The notes beneath the pieces were generated by a model that was not told the origin of the DNA, did not search any database, and saw nothing but the letters and a program-made list of their open reading frames with translations. DNA of 47,614 nt from Monoglobus sp964617455 (GTDB taxonomy: Bacteria; Bacillota; Clostridia; Monoglobales; Monoglobaceae). This document shows positions 8,069 through 17,256 of the stretch, piece after piece. The stretch is taken from the NCBI GenBank assembly GCA_964617455.1, contig CAZTYF010000015.1, positions 1 through 47,614 on the forward strand, read 5' to 3'. Position numbers and translations under genes: made by a program. Positions within the stretch are counted from its first letter, which is position 1, and the number at the start of each line of letters is the position of its first letter.

Positions 8069-10261
8069 TTAATGGCGCCGTCTGTTGACGGAGATGACTC
8101 CTTTTAATTCCTTCACATTCCCGATTATTTTGTCAAGTTGTTTTGTATTCTCAATCTGAGCCGTAACCTCCACGATGGCAAGACCGTTCTTCCCCGTCCT
8201 TGCATTGACATTGGTGACGGGCGCCTTGGTGTCGTTTATGATATTCATAATGTCAACCAACAGATTTACGCGGTCGGATGCGGTGATGGTTATCGTTGAT
8301 TTATAGGATTGGGGATTTTCGATATCCTCAATCCAATGAACCGAAATCAGCCTGCCTCGTTCTATCTCATTGCTCCGGGCATTGATTATATTCAAACAAT
8401 CCGCTCTGTGTATTGCAACACCTCTGCCTCTTGTAACATATCCGACTATATCGTCTCCGGGCACGGGATTGCAACAGTGAGAAAACCGAACCATACAATT
8501 TTCGATTCCCTCAACGGCCACACCGCTGTTGTTGCTCTTGCCGCCGGGTTTGACTTTGATGGGCACATCAAGCTCCGCGGGAGTAACTTCCCTCTCAAGA
8601 AGCATACGCCTTTTTGATTCGGATATAAATCGATTGACGAACCTTGTGGCATTTACTCCGCCGTAACCTACGGCAGCATACAAATCATTTAATTCGTTAA
8701 AACCGTATCTCTTTAGGAGCGGGTCCACAAATTCGCTGTCTTCTATATATTTGGAGGGTATATTGTTTTTGGACATCTCTTTTTCGAGAGTCACTCGGCC
8801 CTTCTCTACATTTTCCTCCCGATTGACTTTTTTGAACCATTGATTGATTTTGTTTCGGGCCTCATTGGTTTTGCAGATCTTGAGCCAATCAATATTGGGT
8901 CCATGAGGGGTGGAACTTGTGATTATATCGACAAAGTCGCCGTTTTGCAGCACATGAGACAGCGGAACAATCTTTCCGTTGACTTTTGCGCCAATCATTC
9001 TGTTGCCTACGGCACTGTGAATTTTATAGGCAAAATCTATCGGAGTGGATCCGTAGGGCAAAGCCTTAACATCGCCTTTTGGCGTAAACACGAACACCTC
9101 ATCGCTGAACATATCGATTTTCAGAGTTTCCATAAAATCATCGGGATTGGTCGTTTCTTTTTGAAGTTCCAAGAGATTTCTTATCCACTCCAATTTCTCG
9201 TCCATATCATCGGCGCCGCTTTTGCCTTCTTTGTATTTCCAATGGGCAGCAATACCGTTTTCGGCAATATGGTGCATCTCCCAAGTCCTTATTTGGATTT
9301 CAAAGGGGGTGCCTCCCGGTCCGATCAAAGTGGAATGAAGGGATTGGTACATATTTGGCTTGGGCATTGCTATGTAATCCTTGAATCTTCCGGGCATAGG
9401 CGTATAAAGCTCGTGAACCATACCAAGGACAGCGTAACAGTCGGCCACGGTGTCAACAATAACCCGCACGGCAAACAAATCATAGATTTCGTCTATGGTT
9501 TTATTTTGCATAAACATTTTCCTGTATATGCTGTAAAAATGCTTGGCTCTTCCGTAGGTTGTGGCTTTTATATGCATCTCATCAAGCTTTTTGTTGATGA
9601 TTTCAATGATTTCGCTGATGTATTGCTCTCTTTCTTCCCGCTTTTGAGCAATATTATCCACAATTTCATAGTAGCCTATAGGGTCAAGATACCGAAGGGC
9701 CAGGTCCTCAAGTTCCATCCTTATCTTCGCCATACCGAGACGATGAGCCAAGGGGGAATATACCTCCAAGGTCTCTCGGGAGATGTCTCTCTGTCGGTCT
9801 TCCGGCATATATCGCAATGTGCGCATATTGTGCAGCCTATCCGCCAATTTTATGATAATGACCCGCACATCCTTTGCCATGGCGAAAAACATTTTGCGCA
9901 GAGTTTCGACCTGCTGCTCTTCCTTTGAGGAATAGGGAATTTTGGTCAGTTTGGTAACACCGTCCACCAGCATAGCCACGGTTTCGCCGAACTCCCGCAC
10001 CAAATCTTCCCGAGTGGCATCGGTATCCTCAACCACATCATGAAGGAGAGCGGCGCAAATAGACTCAGTATCGAACTCCATTTCGGCTATAATCGAAGCA
10101 ACCTGAATCGGATGGTTGACAAAAGGTTCTCCGGATCTGCGTTTTTGACCCTTGTGGTGTAGGACGGCATAGTTATAAGCCTTCTCAACTTGAGAAAGAT
10201 CGCCGGTTTTATTATATTTTCTGATCAGTTCAATTAAATCGGAAAGATCGTTGCCCTTCAT
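8069..10261 (-). CDS. relA: Bifunctional (p)ppGpp synthetase/hydrolase, RelA/SpoT family
   Basis: It makes and degrades the stringent-response alarmone (p)ppGpp from GTP/GDP and ATP. At 730 residues it is full length. The HD hydrolase domain (~25-180) retains HHKGQKRRSGEPFVNHP and LLHDVVEDTD, so hydrolase activity is expected; the synthetase domain (~235-345) has MYQSLHSTLIGPGG; the TGS domain (~385-450) has VFVFTPKGDVKALP; a zinc-finger-like region follows with RFSHCCNPVPGDDIVGYVTRG; and the C-terminal ACT domain begins near SITITASDRVNLL. GGAGG lies 12 nt from the ATG. In many Firmicutes apt precedes and dtd follows relA; neither is present here. Confidence 0.97.
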   Translation of the reverse strand: MKGNDLSDLIELIRKYNKTGDLSQVEKAYNYAVLHHKGQKRRSGEPFVNHPIQVASIIAEMEFDTESICAALLHDVVEDTDATREDLVREFGETVAMLVDGVTKLTKIPYSSKEEQQVETLRKMFFAMAKDVRVIIIKLADRLHNMRTLRYMPEDRQRDISRETLEVYSPLAHRLGMAKIRMELEDLALRYLDPIGYYEIVDNIAQKREEREQYISEIIEIINKKLDEMHIKATTYGRAKHFYSIYRKMFMQNKTIDEIYDLFAVRVIVDTVADCYAVLGMVHELYTPMPGRFKDYIAMPKPNMYQSLHSTLIGPGGTPFEIQIRTWEMHHIAENGIAAHWKYKEGKSGADDMDEKLEWIRNLLELQKETTNPDDFMETLKIDMFSDEVFVFTPKGDVKALPYGSTPIDFAYKIHSAVGNRMIGAKVNGKIVPLSHVLQNGDFVDIITSSTPHGPNIDWLKICKTNEARNKINQWFKKVNREENVEKGRVTLEKEMSKNNIPSKYIEDSEFVDPLLKRYGFNELNDLYAAVGYGGVNATRFVNRFISESKRRMLLEREVTPAELDVPIKVKPGGKSNNSGVAVEGIENCMVRFSHCCNPVPGDDIVGYVTRGRGVAIHRADCLNIINARSNEIERGRLISVHWIEDIENPQSYKSTITITASDRVNLLVDIMNIINDTKAPVTNVNARTGKNGLAIVEVTAQIENTKQLDKIIGNVKELKGVISVNRRRH

Positions 10262-10359
10262 TTGCCGCAGGTGCCTCCGTCATAACATTCGTGTGATTTT
10301 GCCTTTCAAAGGCTCGGTTGAGACCCTCCCCTTTGATAATATCGTTTTTATAATTTTAG

Positions 10360-10383
10360 GCGCAAGGATGTCCCCTCACGCCC
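10360..10383 (-). terminator. Hairpin just after recJ (possible weak terminator)
   Basis: On the minus strand GGCGTGAGG pairs with CCTTGCGCC (9 bp with two G-T pairs, 6-nt loop) 6 nt after the recJ stop. The sequence that follows (TAAAATTAT) is poor in T, so termination is uncertain; it may be a processing or stability element. Confidence 0.35.
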
Positions 10384-10389
10384 AAACGT

Positions 10390-12093
10390 TTATTTTGATT
10401 CCGTGGGTCTCATATCTTTCAAAATCAGCTGTACATTTTGGAATCCTTTGTAATCGTTAATGTCAAGTGCAAATGCAACATCTATGAAATCGCCCTCTTC
10501 AAAGCTGCTGTAATAGTCGCCCATACCGAACCCCACAGCGTCAAGGTATTTTCCGTCTTTGAACAGGGTCATTCTCAGGTGCTTACCTTCACTCATCACA
10601 CTGATTCTGTGAATTTTGATGTTTCGAACAGCAAATACGGGAGTCGGGTTATTGACGCCAAAGGGCTGTAACCTGTTTATATCATGAACGGTGTCAAGGG
10701 TTATATATGTCACCTTTATTTGGGCATCAAGGGAAATTTCAGGCACTCGATTTACCTTTTCCGAATTGACCTTTGCATATTCGTTTATCTTTTTCCTGAA
10801 AGCTTCAATATTTTCGGATTTGATTGTCAAGCCGGCAGCCAACTCATGTCCGCCGAATTTTTCCAAAAGGTCCGCCGAATCTTCAAGAGCGCCGAAAAGG
10901 TTAAATCCGGTGACGCTTCTGCCGCTTCCCTTTGCGGAATCCCCGTCAACCGCAAACAGAATCGACGGCTTGTAATACTTCTCGGTTATTTTCGAGGAAA
11001 CAATTCCCACAATACCGTGATGCCAATTTTCATGGGGAATTACCAAAATGTCGTCATCTTTGATTTCGGGATGTTCATCAATATATTCAAGGGCCTCCTT
11101 GAACATCTTTTGCTCGGTTTGCTGGCGCAAAGTGTTTTCATGACAGAGAGACTCGGCCAACTCCGCAGCTTTATTTTTATCATCCGTCAGAAACAGTTCA
11201 ACGCTGGTGGATGCACAGCCCAACCGTCCGCTGGCATTTATTCGAGGAGCAATTGTATAGCCTATCGTGGAGGTGGTTATCGCTTTTCCGTTGGTAGAGA
11301 CATCTATTAATGCCCTTAGGCCCACATTCTTGGTGGAATTGAACTTCTTTAGGCCTTCGGTAACAATAACCCGATTCTCATCAATCAGAGGCGAAATATC
11401 CGCAACCGTGCCGAGGCACATCAAATCGGCATATTCGTCCATGATATTTTCAAGAGGTTCGCTTTTGTCAAGGGCCTGAATCAATTTAAAAACAACACCC
11501 ACACCGGCAAGGCTCTTGAACGGATAATTGCAATCCTTCCGTTTGGGGTCAATGGCCGCAAATACATCGGGAATCTTTTCCTTGCACTCATGGTGGTCCG
11601 TAATAATGAAATCAATTCCTATGGATTTGGCATACTCTGCCTCCTCTACAGCAGTTATTCCGGTATCCACGGTTATGACCAATTTGGTGCCGTCGGCTCT
11701 GATTTTGTCAAGCGCTTCTCGGTTGACGCCATAGCCCTCCACCATACGGTCGGGAACATAAAATCCCACATCAATGCCCATCTTCTCCAGTTGCTTGTAG
11801 AGTATGGCAATAGAGGTGATTCCGTCAACATCATAATCGCCATAGATGGTAATCTTTTCCTTGTTTTTGCTCGCCATCAAAATCCGCTCCACAGCCTTAT
11901 CCATATCCTTCATCAGAAACGGGTCATGAAGCTGAGTGAGATCTCTTGACAGGAACTTGCTGATTTCCTCATCATCTCTTATGCCTCGATTATAGAGTAT
12001 TATAGCCGTCAAGGGCGAAATCTTGAAAGCCCTCGAAATCTCAAGCACCCTGTTTTTGTCAAACTGTTTAAGAATCCATGTCTTTTTTAACAT
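10390..12093 (-). CDS. recJ: Single-stranded-DNA-specific exonuclease RecJ
   Basis: A 5'-3' single-strand DNA exonuclease of the DHH family, used in recombination and mismatch/base-excision repair. The 567-residue length suits the shorter clostridial forms. Motifs in order: GDYDVDGITS, TVDTGIT, ITDHHE (the DHH motif), IAPRINASGRLG, and in the DHHA1 domain GGHELAAGL; an OB-fold nucleic-acid-binding region forms the C-terminus. I start at ATG 12093 because GGGGAG lies 10 nt upstream; the upstream TTG at 12111 would include that site in the coding sequence. A good promoter lies 55 bp upstream. Confidence 0.95.
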   Translation of the reverse strand: MLKKTWILKQFDKNRVLEISRAFKISPLTAIILYNRGIRDDEEISKFLSRDLTQLHDPFLMKDMDKAVERILMASKNKEKITIYGDYDVDGITSIAILYKQLEKMGIDVGFYVPDRMVEGYGVNREALDKIRADGTKLVITVDTGITAVEEAEYAKSIGIDFIITDHHECKEKIPDVFAAIDPKRKDCNYPFKSLAGVGVVFKLIQALDKSEPLENIMDEYADLMCLGTVADISPLIDENRVIVTEGLKKFNSTKNVGLRALIDVSTNGKAITTSTIGYTIAPRINASGRLGCASTSVELFLTDDKNKAAELAESLCHENTLRQQTEQKMFKEALEYIDEHPEIKDDDILVIPHENWHHGIVGIVSSKITEKYYKPSILFAVDGDSAKGSGRSVTGFNLFGALEDSADLLEKFGGHELAAGLTIKSENIEAFRKKINEYAKVNSEKVNRVPEISLDAQIKVTYITLDTVHDINRLQPFGVNNPTPVFAVRNIKIHRISVMSEGKHLRMTLFKDGKYLDAVGFGMGDYYSSFEEGDFIDVAFALDINDYKGFQNVQLILKDMRPTESK

Positions 12094-12147
12094 ACGAATA
12101 TATCTCCCCAAATAAATTGATTTGCAAATAGAACAACCTTGTTAGTA

Positions 12148-12176
12148 ATTCTATCATTAGTCCCCCAAAAAATCAA
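12148..12176 (-). promoter_or_regulatory. Promoter of recJ (and probably relA and downstream)
   Basis: On the minus strand TTGATT (12171-12176), 17-bp spacer, TAGAAT (12148-12153), about 55 bp upstream of ATG 12093. Good sigma-A match. The rest of the 12094-12311 gap is A/T-rich with no coding frame. Confidence 0.75.
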
Positions 12177-12311
12177 CATATTTTTAAAAATTTTTCATTT
12201 TTTGAGGTAACAATAAGACAAAAGTGCCGTTTTTCATGATTTTTCTTGTCGTATTCCTCAACGGACCTTTGATTTTTCCGTAATCGCAACCGATTTTTCA
12301 GCTATCCTGGA

Positions 12312-13121
12312 TTAAAATATCAAAAAATATGCTATAACAGCCAAGCCCAAAACTATCCTGTATACGCCAAATGCCTTGAAATCGTGTTTTTTTACAAAAT
12401 TTATAAGGAATTTTATAGCCGCCATTGAAACCACATAGGCCACAATAAGGCCGACCAACAAAACGACTGCTTTCCCTCCGGTCATAACAAGTCCGTATTT
12501 CAGAATTTTGAGCAGACTGACGCCGAACATAACCGGAACAGCCAAGAAAAATGAAAATTCCGCGGCAATTTCCCGAGAACATCCCACAAGCATCGCGCCC
12601 AATATGGTCGAACCCGAACGGGATGTTCCCGGTATGACAGACAAGACTTGGAATAATCCAATCAGCAAAGCGGTTTTGTATGTCATCCCATTCATATCCT
12701 TCACAAGGACTTTTCGAGGGTGTCTTTCGATGATAATAAAAGCGATACCGTAGATGATAAGAGCGGCAGATACAACCGCCCAATTTTCAAACCTTTCCAT
12801 AATCGGGTCAAGGAGCAAACCTATAACCGCAGCGGGCAAGCAGGCAATAATCACCTTGAACCACATCTGCCACGTGTCGGATTTTTCCGCCTTTGTTTTG
12901 CTCGGTGAAAACGGGTTAAGTTTGTGAAAATAAAGAGTCACAACCGCCAAAATCGCACCAAGCTGAATCACATAAATATATAAGTCCGATGCGGTAAAAC
13001 CGGTATTGCGCATAAACTCATTGACCAAAATCATATGGCCCGTTGAGCTTATGGGCAACCATTCGGTTATTCCCTCAACAATTCCCAAAATGACCGACTT
13101 GAAAATTTCCAAAAAGTTCAA
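12312..13121 (-). CDS. uppP: Undecaprenyl-diphosphatase
   Basis: An integral membrane phosphatase that recycles undecaprenyl pyrophosphate to the monophosphate carrier lipid for peptidoglycan and wall polymer synthesis (also known as BacA; linked to bacitracin resistance). The 269 residues carry both signatures: GIVEGITEWLPISSTGH near the N-terminus and the phosphatase motif PGTSRSGSTILGA, with multiple hydrophobic helices. The start codon is TTG: GGAGG lies 9 nt upstream of TTG 13121 and the product begins M-NFLEIFKS, the usual position for the family. Confidence 0.95.
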   Translation of the reverse strand: MNFLEIFKSVILGIVEGITEWLPISSTGHMILVNEFMRNTGFTASDLYIYVIQLGAILAVVTLYFHKLNPFSPSKTKAEKSDTWQMWFKVIIACLPAAVIGLLLDPIMERFENWAVVSAALIIYGIAFIIIERHPRKVLVKDMNGMTYKTALLIGLFQVLSVIPGTSRSGSTILGAMLVGCSREIAAEFSFFLAVPVMFGVSLLKILKYGLVMTGGKAVVLLVGLIVAYVVSMAAIKFLINFVKKHDFKAFGVYRIVLGLAVIAYFLIF

Positions 13122-13157
13122 TTGTAAATTCCTCCGAAATTATGTATGCAATAGCCA

Positions 13158-13190
13158 GTGTCCCGAAATGAAATTTAGGCTCCGAGACAC
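13158..13190 (-). other. Hairpin between the DUF4867-type gene and uppP
   Basis: On the minus strand GTGTCTCGGAG pairs with TTTCGGGACAC (11 bp including three G-T pairs) around an 11-nt loop. No T tract follows, so it is not a standard terminator. It sits in the 92-bp gap between the two genes and may act on mRNA stability or be fortuitous. Confidence 0.35.
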
Positions 13191-13213
13191 ACTATGAAAT
13201 ATATTCCGTTTTT

Positions 13214-13855
13214 TCAGATTAAGTTCGAAATATCGATGTTTTCGCCGGATATGGCAACAACCGCACCCTCTTTTGCCTCGGGAGCGTCGGGATGGGCAAT
13301 AAGCCATTTATTGCAGGCAAATAAGCGTTTATCCTCATCATTGGTGACTTTTATTTGAGGCATATCATAGTTGGTGCCCTTAGGCAGCACAATAACAACC
13401 CGAAATCCCTCGTCCTTTTTTGCGCTGCACGGTGCATAATGCAGAGTAGTGGCATAGAGTTCCACGGCCGTGCCCTTCGGGCACAAAAATGCCTCTGCAT
13501 TTGCGGAATCATAGGCTCCCTCCCGAGCGTCCCACAAATTACCCAATAACAAAACCGCATCATCCGCAGCTATGTCAATCTCGCTGTCTCTGTGATATTC
13601 AAGACAGTTGAGCTTGGTGTTGGTACCGTTGCAATATCCGATTTGAATGGGCATACCCCCATATACATTGTCCCTTAAATATTCTTTGGCATCAAGCGCT
13701 TCAAGTTCCGGGCACGACGGCACATAAACAACATCATTCGGTTTCGGAGAGCAACTTTCGAGAGTTGAAAGAAGTTCGCTCCAATCATAGCCCTCAACTA
13801 TTCTGCCGTATTTGCAAAAGTCCTCGCTTTTTACCGATTTAATCGTCAAACTCAT
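13214..13855 (-). CDS. DUF4867-family cupin-like protein (function unknown)
   Basis: A soluble 213-residue protein. The histidine-bearing segments LEYHRDSEID and TTLHYAPCSA, with LLLGNLWD and FRVVIVLPKG between and after them, match what I remember of DUF4867, a family of small cupin-like proteins related to ureidoglycolate lyase, often found near sugar-metabolism genes in Firmicutes; the substrate is not established. I start at ATG 13855 because GGAGG lies 8 nt upstream and the MSLTIKSV start fits the family. A second, in-frame start at 13888 with its own GAGGG would add 11 residues. A strong promoter and a short upstream ORF precede it. Confidence 0.75.
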   Translation of the reverse strand: MSLTIKSVKSEDFCKYGRIVEGYDWSELLSTLESCSPKPNDVVYVPSCPELEALDAKEYLRDNVYGGMPIQIGYCNGTNTKLNCLEYHRDSEIDIAADDAVLLLGNLWDAREGAYDSANAEAFLCPKGTAVELYATTLHYAPCSAKKDEGFRVVIVLPKGTNYDMPQIKVTNDEDKRLFACNKWLIAHPDAPEAKEGAVVAISGENIDISNLI

Positions 13856-13901
13856 CTTTTGTTCCTCCATATATTTATTTTTTAACATTGAATTTCCCTC
13901 G

Positions 13902-13970
13902 TTATTTTTGAACCTTCAAAACTCGATTCCCCGGCAGATACACCTCGGTCAATCCATTCATATTGCTCAT
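13902..13970 (-). CDS. Possible 22-residue leader peptide upstream of the DUF4867-type gene
   Basis: ATG 13970 opens a 22-codon frame (starting MSNMNGLTEVYLPGN) that stops at TAA 13902-13904, 46 nt before ATG 13855. The predicted transcription start, about 7 nt after the -10 box at 13979-13984, falls only a few bases before this ATG, so the transcript would be nearly leaderless. No homologue was recognised; it may be chance. If translated, it could couple or attenuate expression of the gene below. Confidence 0.25.
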   Translation of the reverse strand: MSNMNGLTEVYLPGNRVLKVQK

Positions 13971-13978
13971 CTGCACTA

Positions 13979-14007
13979 AGTATAGCATCGGTCGAATACC
14001 TTGTCAA
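13979..14007 (-). promoter_or_regulatory. Promoter upstream of the DUF4867-type gene
   Basis: On the minus strand TTGACA (14002-14007), 17-bp spacer, TATACT (13979-13984). Near-perfect sigma-A promoter in the 252-bp gap after the SLH gene; it likely drives the DUF4867-type gene and possibly uppP. Confidence 0.85.
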
Positions 14008-14107
14008 GGCAAAGAGTATTTCCTATGTCAAGTAAGTCGGGCTTTTGGCTGTCGTTGCATTTTTCGCCGGGATTTACCTATATCCATGGCACATTATTAT
14101 ACCGCAA

Positions 14108-17100
14108 TCATCTGATTACGATGGTTATATTCGTGGCACCTAAGCGCATCTCGGTAAAAATGTCGCTGCCTTGCTCTATATCGGTGGCATCCCCGGCATA
14201 GAGTTTCTTGGTGCTTTTATTATAGACATAAACAGAGCCTCCGGAGGGTATCGTTCTGAGTATTTCTCCGTCTCCGGGCGACAAAAGGCATTTGTTTGAA
14301 AATCTGTTATTGACCGTGCCAAATGCCGTATACAACTCACTGTAGTACTGTTCGTCGGTCAAAGGACCATAGTCACCGAGGTTTTTCTCGTAGTATACAC
14401 CGGTTTCGATAATATCTTCGGTAAGCAGCATCCTAAAGCCTCGACAGACTCCGTCCCGTTCCGAAAATTGGAAGACCTCTCCGGGGCTGAAAGGATTTTC
14501 GCCGTCTTTTGTGGACCTTTCGGTATAGTCGGGAAGCCAAGAGCCTGTCACATCCGTTGCACCTTCGGGATCAAATTGCAATTCCCTGCTTTCTCCGTTA
14601 ACATAGCCCGTAAGACTCAACCGTGTTAAACCGTCATCACCCACAAATATGCCCGCATTTTCCACAACAAAGACCGGGCTGTAATTATAAACGGTACCCG
14701 CATCGTCACTTTTAATCACAACGGCACCTGCAACATATTCATCACTTAGGTCAAAAATCTCCGTGTTATAAGCCATATCGGAAAGGAGTTCGGATTTGTC
14801 GGTAACCCTATATTTTGTGACATCGAAAATATCGGATGCGCCGCTTGGTATTATAAACACTTTCGTTGCGGAATCCAACTGATATTTTGAAGCAAAAACA
14901 TTCAACCCATCGTAATATTTTGAGGATTCGGATACATAATTTCGAGAGAACCGCTCTCCGTTTGGGATACCGATGGCATCCGTTGCCGTCAGAAGCTCCG
15001 AAATTGTGCCGTCCTCCTCGGAGGAAAACTTCACAAGTCCGGGTGTGAGGGTCGAAAATTTGTCAAGGGAAAATCTTTCTCCGTTCAATATGGAAGAAGA
15101 CTTTGCAATCAATATCTCCGCCTTGCCGGTCTCGGTTACAATCCTCAAAAGTACACTGTCCGAAAAGGGATCTCCCGAAGAATCCACGGATTCCAAATAA
15201 CCATATCTCAGGTCGGAAACTGTGCCGACAATATCTGCGATATTTCCGTTTATATCAAGATAGGCCGTAATTTCGCCCCGAGAAGGATCGACCCGATAAT
15301 TGCCTGTTTTGAAATATTCAGATGCCGAATAGGCTTGTCCGTCAATGATATACTCGTTTTCCGTAGGATTAACTTTTTCGATATATCCCGTGGCAGTGTC
15401 TACGGAAATTCTGATATCGACAATCTTCCCATCCGAACTCCTTGCCACATTCACAACCGAACCGTCGCTCAGCATATAGCCCGGAGAATACTCTGTTCTA
15501 TCCCCGTCATATCGAACCATAACGGCCTCGGCATCGGCAAGATTGAGATTGACGGCTCCGGTATTCTTGTCGTTAATCACTCCTCCGAGACGCACGGAGC
15601 TTGTCGGAATATATGTATCAAAGTCATATATCATAAGATAATCTCCGCCGTCCGGGTTCGAGATTATTTTCATAAATCCGCATCCAAAGGGTAATTCTTC
15701 ATCATTCAACAGTCCAACCCGTGTCAGGTATTGATAGTTATAGATAACTTTGGTGTCGTCCGAAAGTTTTCTTCTCTGCTCCCGTCCGTCTTTGGTAAAA
15801 TAAACGACGCCGTCGTCAAAACCGTCATACTCGCAAAAATCCAAATCTATTACATCCGTGCCGCTGCTCTTTTCGAAATATACGGCTGTATATTCACTTC
15901 CGTTTTCTTTAAGGTACACGGTGCCTTGTATCCCAAGATAGGGCAGCATATCAAAATCTCCCGATTGATATATTTTGTCTCCGAGCATAAAACGATTGCC
16001 GCTTGTGTTATTTTCTGCATAGACACTTGCCGACCCCACATCGGTTACTTCGCCCTCATATGTGACAATATTATGATATCGGCCGAGGATTGTTTCGCTA
16101 CCGTAAGAATAGGCGCCGCTCTCACCGTATATGTTTTGAGTAACCACAGAAATGTCAAGGGCGTTATTCATCAATAGGGCGGCGTCTCCCCGAATCAGCG
16201 GACTATCGTAGTCCGAACCTAAGCCATCAAGAAGAGACAGTCTTGCGGCTTCCCTTATGAAGCCCTCGGGATATCCGCCCCTGTCCAAGGCATAGGCGGT
16301 ATACCCCAAAGAAGATACCATGATTTTGGTGGCATCTTTTAAGGTTATATTCTCCTCGGGACAGAAATTCCCTTTTTCATCTCCGTTGACAACTCCGAGA
16401 GAATAGAGAGCATATATGGCTCCCGCACCCCAATAGTCCGGGTCCACATCGGAAAACACCTTTTTGAAATTTTCGGGGTTTACGGTCTCATTCAGAGCAA
16501 GGAGTTTTGAAATCATAGAGGCAAATTCGGAACGGGTAATCGTCCCTTTCGGATTAAATCGCGAATTGTCGTATCCGCTGACAAGGTCTAAATTTTTAAG
16601 TTTTGCCGTGGCATCATAGTAATTCGTGCCGATACAATCCGAAAATCCGATATCATCTGTAGTTCGACTCTTGAGTTCTGCGCTTTCAAGGCATGGGGAC
16701 CAGGGGGTGCCGCCCACATTTCCGAAGGTGATCTTGATTTTCTTCGCATCCTCCGGAAGCTTCTTCAAGCTGTAATGAACCGGAATCCATTTTCCGGACA
16801 CCGAATCGGTGGTTATAATCGGATTGATTTTTTTGTAATTTTCACCGTCCAAGGTGTACTCAAAAGTGAAATGGGAAACAGCCTCATTCGGAGCATAGGC
16901 TGCATTAAAAATCGGATATCCCTCTTGAGGCAGTTCATATTCAATCCATTCCGCATCGGAAGTGACTCTGATGAGATGGGTGTCGTCGCCGCCGAAGGCA
17001 TACTTGTTTTCCTCGGTTACAATATCAATGACAAGGCCTTCACTCTTGGCCGCGATTTTGGAAAAATCCGCAAAATCGTCAAAAAGTTCGCTCGTCGAAT

Positions 17101-17224
17101 TCTCATCGGCATATACGCAAACCGCCGATAAAATCCCGATTACGGCCGCTGCCGCGACCAAAAACGCGGCAAGTCTTCCAAATATCCGTTTTTTTGTTTT
17201 TGAACCCATTTTGCCATTCTCCAT
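14108..17224 (-). CDS. Secreted SLH-domain surface protein with large uncharacterised C-terminal region
   Basis: An exported, wall-associated protein of 1038 residues. A basic stretch (KTKKR) and hydrophobic core ending near CVYA form a signal peptide. Residues ~40-190 look like a beta-sandwich (galactose-binding-like) domain resembling one in the neighbouring SLH protein. Residues ~195-365 hold three SLH repeats that normally bind pyruvylated wall polymers: LVSGYDNSRFNPKGTITRSEF is clear, VVNGDEKGNFCPEENIT is good, and the third is degraded. The remaining ~670 residues are acidic, beta-rich and unrecognised. Three nearby in-frame ATGs exist (17230, 17224, 17209); 17224 is 7 nt from GGAG. It begins 32 bp after nrdG, so the two are probably cotranscribed. 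Confidence 0.82.
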   Translation of the reverse strand: MENGKMGSKTKKRIFGRLAAFLVAAAAVIGILSAVCVYADENSTSELFDDFADFSKIAAKSEGLVIDIVTEENKYAFGGDDTHLIRVTSDAEWIEYELPQEGYPIFNAAYAPNEAVSHFTFEYTLDGENYKKINPIITTDSVSGKWIPVHYSLKKLPEDAKKIKITFGNVGGTPWSPCLESAELKSRTTDDIGFSDCIGTNYYDATAKLKNLDLVSGYDNSRFNPKGTITRSEFASMISKLLALNETVNPENFKKVFSDVDPDYWGAGAIYALYSLGVVNGDEKGNFCPEENITLKDATKIMVSSLGYTAYALDRGGYPEGFIREAARLSLLDGLGSDYDSPLIRGDAALLMNNALDISVVTQNIYGESGAYSYGSETILGRYHNIVTYEGEVTDVGSASVYAENNTSGNRFMLGDKIYQSGDFDMLPYLGIQGTVYLKENGSEYTAVYFEKSSGTDVIDLDFCEYDGFDDGVVYFTKDGREQRRKLSDDTKVIYNYQYLTRVGLLNDEELPFGCGFMKIISNPDGGDYLMIYDFDTYIPTSSVRLGGVINDKNTGAVNLNLADAEAVMVRYDGDRTEYSPGYMLSDGSVVNVARSSDGKIVDIRISVDTATGYIEKVNPTENEYIIDGQAYSASEYFKTGNYRVDPSRGEITAYLDINGNIADIVGTVSDLRYGYLESVDSSGDPFSDSVLLRIVTETGKAEILIAKSSSILNGERFSLDKFSTLTPGLVKFSSEEDGTISELLTATDAIGIPNGERFSRNYVSESSKYYDGLNVFASKYQLDSATKVFIIPSGASDIFDVTKYRVTDKSELLSDMAYNTEIFDLSDEYVAGAVVIKSDDAGTVYNYSPVFVVENAGIFVGDDGLTRLSLTGYVNGESRELQFDPEGATDVTGSWLPDYTERSTKDGENPFSPGEVFQFSERDGVCRGFRMLLTEDIIETGVYYEKNLGDYGPLTDEQYYSELYTAFGTVNNRFSNKCLLSPGDGEILRTIPSGGSVYVYNKSTKKLYAGDATDIEQGSDIFTEMRLGATNITIVIR

Positions 17225-17256
17225 ATCCATTCTCCGAATTAAATGATTTGCTTGAT

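Noticed and set aside
8840..9928. 362-codon plus-strand open frame
   Set aside because: Lies wholly antisense to relA, whose motifs are intact; no recognisable protein features.
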